From Treponema sp. (GTDB taxonomy: Bacteria; Spirochaetota; Spirochaetia; Treponematales; Treponemataceae), in NCBI GenBank assembly GCA_016282455.1, contig JAEEKM010000256.1, positions 1 through 7,752 on the forward strand: a DNA stretch of 7,752 nt, in the 5' to 3' direction. The position numbers were made by a program, and so were the translations under genes. The notes below the pieces were generated by a model. That model saw only the letters and a program-made list of their open reading frames with translations. It was not told where the DNA came from and ran no database searches. Within the stretch, counting starts at the first letter, position 1; each line of letters begins with the position of its first letter. Below, piece after piece: positions 6,375 to 7,752 of this stretch.

Positions 6375-7478
6375 TTAGTACACTTTGTAAATGCCGCTTA
6401 AACAGAGCAGTGCCATCATGGAAATGATGTTGTCGTAGTAGCGGCGTTTTCCCTTGCGAAGGGGAGTGTCCCAGAATCTTTTTACGGCACGTTTTGCGGC
6501 GGCGTGTACGGCAGGTGAGATTGGTTCCCTGCTTCTTTCCAGTGCAACTGCAGCTTCTGCAATGCAGGCGCATAGTGCCAGAGGATGACGGGATTTTTTC
6601 TTTGTAGCTTTTCCGTCAATCAGGTATTCCATAAAATCTTCAGGCTGTTTTTTGTCAAAGAAGGTGATTAGTTTTTGTGCAACTTCACCAAGGTCAGGGC
6701 TGTCTCCAAACCACATGGAATAAAGACCGATGTTTGCGGCAACCACGTAACTGTGGCTGAAGTAAGTGCCGTGTTCTTTTGGAGAAAGCGGTTTGCCTGA
6801 TTCATCCGTGTATTCTGCAGAAAGTCCTGTTTTGGGGTGGCAGGAAGAAACAATAAATTTACGGCTTGCGTCTGCGGCTTTGTTCCAGAAGTCTGAATCA
6901 TTTATTGGAGCAAACATTGCGTAGAGTTCATAGAAGTGGGGCAGGTTGTAGGAAACATCCGTGTCTTCTTTTTCCATTTCATTCTTAATGAGAAAAGTTT
7001 TTTTGTTCCAGAGGGGATGTTTTGAATGAAGCATTTTTGTAAGGAGAGAAAGAGATTCTTTTTCATAGTTAAAAATGCCTTTTCCGTTTCCCCATCGGTG
7101 AGAGGCAAAGAGAAGTGCAAGAGAAATGTATTCTTCTCCGTCAGGTCGGGGCAGTTCCATTTTTACAGAGCCGTCTGTATTGCAGGCAAAGTGGAAGTAG
7201 CCTTTGTATTCGCCTTCGTTTATGTAAAGGTGATTTTTTGTCCAGGTCCAGAGTTTGTCAAAAACATCTTTCCTGTCCATCTGAAGTGAAATCATCATGC
7301 CGTAACCCATGCCTTCACTTCTTACATCATTATAGCCGGTGTCCAGTATGTAGGCTCCGTCTGCGTCTTCAAAATAAATGCGTTCGCTTTTTTTTCCTTC
7401 AAAAAGTGTCTTCCAGCTTTCTTTAATACGTTTGTTTATGTCTGCGTCTTTGTAACCAAAATCCTGGAGTAAGTTCAT
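6375..7478 (-). CDS. GH8-family protein resembling reducing-end xylose-releasing exo-oligoxylanase (Rex), catalytic base altered
   Basis: This 367-residue protein with no signal peptide fits a cytoplasmic enzyme. It aligns from end to end with Bacillus halodurans Rex (EC 3.2.1.156), which removes xylose from the reducing end of xylo-oligosaccharides. Compared with that sequence as I recall it, it retains the general acid Glu in DVRSEGMGYGMM (E55, Rex E70), Asp in RPDGEEY (D113, Rex D128), Tyr in SYNLPHFYEL (Y177, Rex Y198), the exo-specificity His in SRHPL (H298, Rex H319) and the late RRYYDN motif. The catalytic base Asp263 of Rex falls in FSDSYRVAAN; here it reads FSHSYVVAAN, so the base is His242 (codon at 6755-6753) and the nearby Arg is Val. 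The Rex Trp in FAWSC is Phe97. Family assignment is secure, but activity is doubtful or altered. The start is fixed by AGGAGG 6 nt before the ATG. It probably stands alone under its own promoter. Confidence 0.9.
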   Translation of the reverse strand: MNLLQDFGYKDADINKRIKESWKTLFEGKKSERIYFEDADGAYILDTGYNDVRSEGMGYGMMISLQMDRKDVFDKLWTWTKNHLYINEGEYKGYFHFACNTDGSVKMELPRPDGEEYISLALLFASHRWGNGKGIFNYEKESLSLLTKMLHSKHPLWNKKTFLIKNEMEKEDTDVSYNLPHFYELYAMFAPINDSDFWNKAADASRKFIVSSCHPKTGLSAEYTDESGKPLSPKEHGTYFSHSYVVAANIGLYSMWFGDSPDLGEVAQKLITFFDKKQPEDFMEYLIDGKATKKKSRHPLALCACIAEAAVALERSREPISPAVHAAAKRAVKRFWDTPLRKGKRRYYDNIISMMALLCLSGIYKVY

Positions 7479-7484
7479 TAAATG

Positions 7485-7490
7485 CCTCCT
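7485..7490 (-). promoter_or_regulatory. Ribosome binding site of the GH8 gene
   Basis: AGGAGG on the minus strand, 6 nt before the ATG at 7478-7476, is a perfect anti-16S match. It supports the chosen start, and hence the absence of a signal peptide. Confidence 0.85.
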
Positions 7491-7503
7491 TTTTTCAACT
7501 ACA

Positions 7504-7532
7504 ATTATAAAACCAAAACCCGGAATTCACAA
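7504..7532 (-). promoter_or_regulatory. Sigma70-type promoter of the GH8 gene
   Basis: On the minus strand, TTGTGA (7532-7527, 4 of 6) and a perfect TATAAT (7509-7504) are separated by 17 nt. Transcription would start near 7497, leaving a short leader that contains the AGGAGG. I found no convincing long palindrome that would serve as a sugar-repressor operator; the GAATTC at 7523-7528 overlaps the -35 edge but its symmetry does not extend. Confidence 0.7.
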
Positions 7533-7580
7533 GAAAAGTTTTATGATTTGTTAGATTTATTCTCTGTGTCAGAATTAAAC

Positions 7581-7752
7581 TCAGAAGTAGACTCTCTGAC
7601 CGAGAGTGATGCCGTTGTATTCCTTTAATGTTATGCCGGAAGAATTTCCCACGGACATATATCTCCAGCCAAGGTAGTGTTCATGGCGACCGGTGAAAAA
7701 ACCGAGTTCCACCTGTGTAGAGAAAATCTGTGCATGAACGTCAAATTCCTGC
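7581..7752 (-). CDS. C-terminal end of a probable outer-membrane beta-barrel protein (5' end outside window)
   Basis: A minus-strand frame is open from the window edge to TGA at 7583-7581 and gives 56 residues. They show alternating polar/hydrophobic stretches typical of beta strands, such as AQIFSTQVELGFFTG, HYLGWRYMSVG and GITLGQRVYF. The final residue is Phe, with aromatic and hydrophobic residues at alternate positions before it, the usual C-terminal signal for insertion of outer-membrane barrels. This fits a surface or porin-like protein of a double-membrane bacterium. The family cannot be named from this fragment. The gene lies upstream of the GH8 gene in the same direction with a gap of about 100 bp, but the GH8 promoter lies in that gap, so they need not be one transcript. 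No terminator with a U-tract is visible after the stop. Confidence 0.6.
   Translation of the reverse strand, partial: QEFDVHAQIFSTQVELGFFTGRHEHYLGWRYMSVGNSSGITLKEYNGITLGQRVYF

Noticed and set aside
7564..7576. Short hairpin TTCTG-ACA-CAGAG after the barrel gene stop (minus strand)
   Set aside because: It has only four Watson-Crick pairs plus a wobble and no U-tract; too weak for a terminator call.
7591..7607. Perfect hairpin ACTCTC-N5-GAGAGT near the end of the minus-strand barrel gene
   Set aside because: It is within codons for ITLGQRVY, has only 6 bp of stem, and is not followed by a T-run, so it does not qualify as an intrinsic terminator.

Overview
The window looks like chromosomal core sequence from a Gram-negative-type, moderately AT-rich bacterium, most likely a gut or rumen spirochaete of the Treponema type. 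This placement is inference. It rests on a DnaE-type replicase gene directly followed by a double-YggT membrane protein gene and recG, on a xylo-oligosaccharide enzyme of the kind carried by plant-fibre-associated treponemes, and on an outer-membrane-like beta-strand C-terminus ending in Phe. No insertion sequence, phage gene, CRISPR array, tRNA or rRNA is visible.

Layout. Positions 2-1162 (+) hold the 3' third of dnaE, the replicative polymerase alpha subunit, with its HhH region, an internal clamp-binding peptide and an OB fold. A YggT-family membrane protein (1172-1774) and recG (1799-4045) follow with gaps of 9 and 24 nt, so the three probably form one transcript for replication and fork repair with a membrane passenger. 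A 103-bp gap contains a good sigma70-type promoter. It leads to a PFL-like/UPF0210 (DUF711) protein (4149-5510) and, 8 nt later, a GNAT acetyltransferase (5519-6346) that starts with TTG and has no visible Shine-Dalgarno. Convergent to these, on the minus strand, is a cytoplasmic GH8 protein (7478-6375) resembling reducing-end xylose-releasing exo-oligoxylanase, with its own promoter and strong ribosome binding site. The window ends in the 3' end of another minus-strand gene (7752-7581), probably an outer-membrane beta-barrel protein.

The most notable observation is in the GH8 protein. It keeps the general acid Glu and other active-site residues of the exo-oligoxylanases, but the catalytic base Asp is replaced by His (H242), with further changes beside it. 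It could be an altered-mechanism enzyme, a binding protein or a dead enzyme. Secondary points are the diverged recG tail with an antisense open frame next to it, inserts in the RecG motor region, and the orphan UPF0210 gene without its usual ACT-domain partner. I see no clear new multi-gene system.
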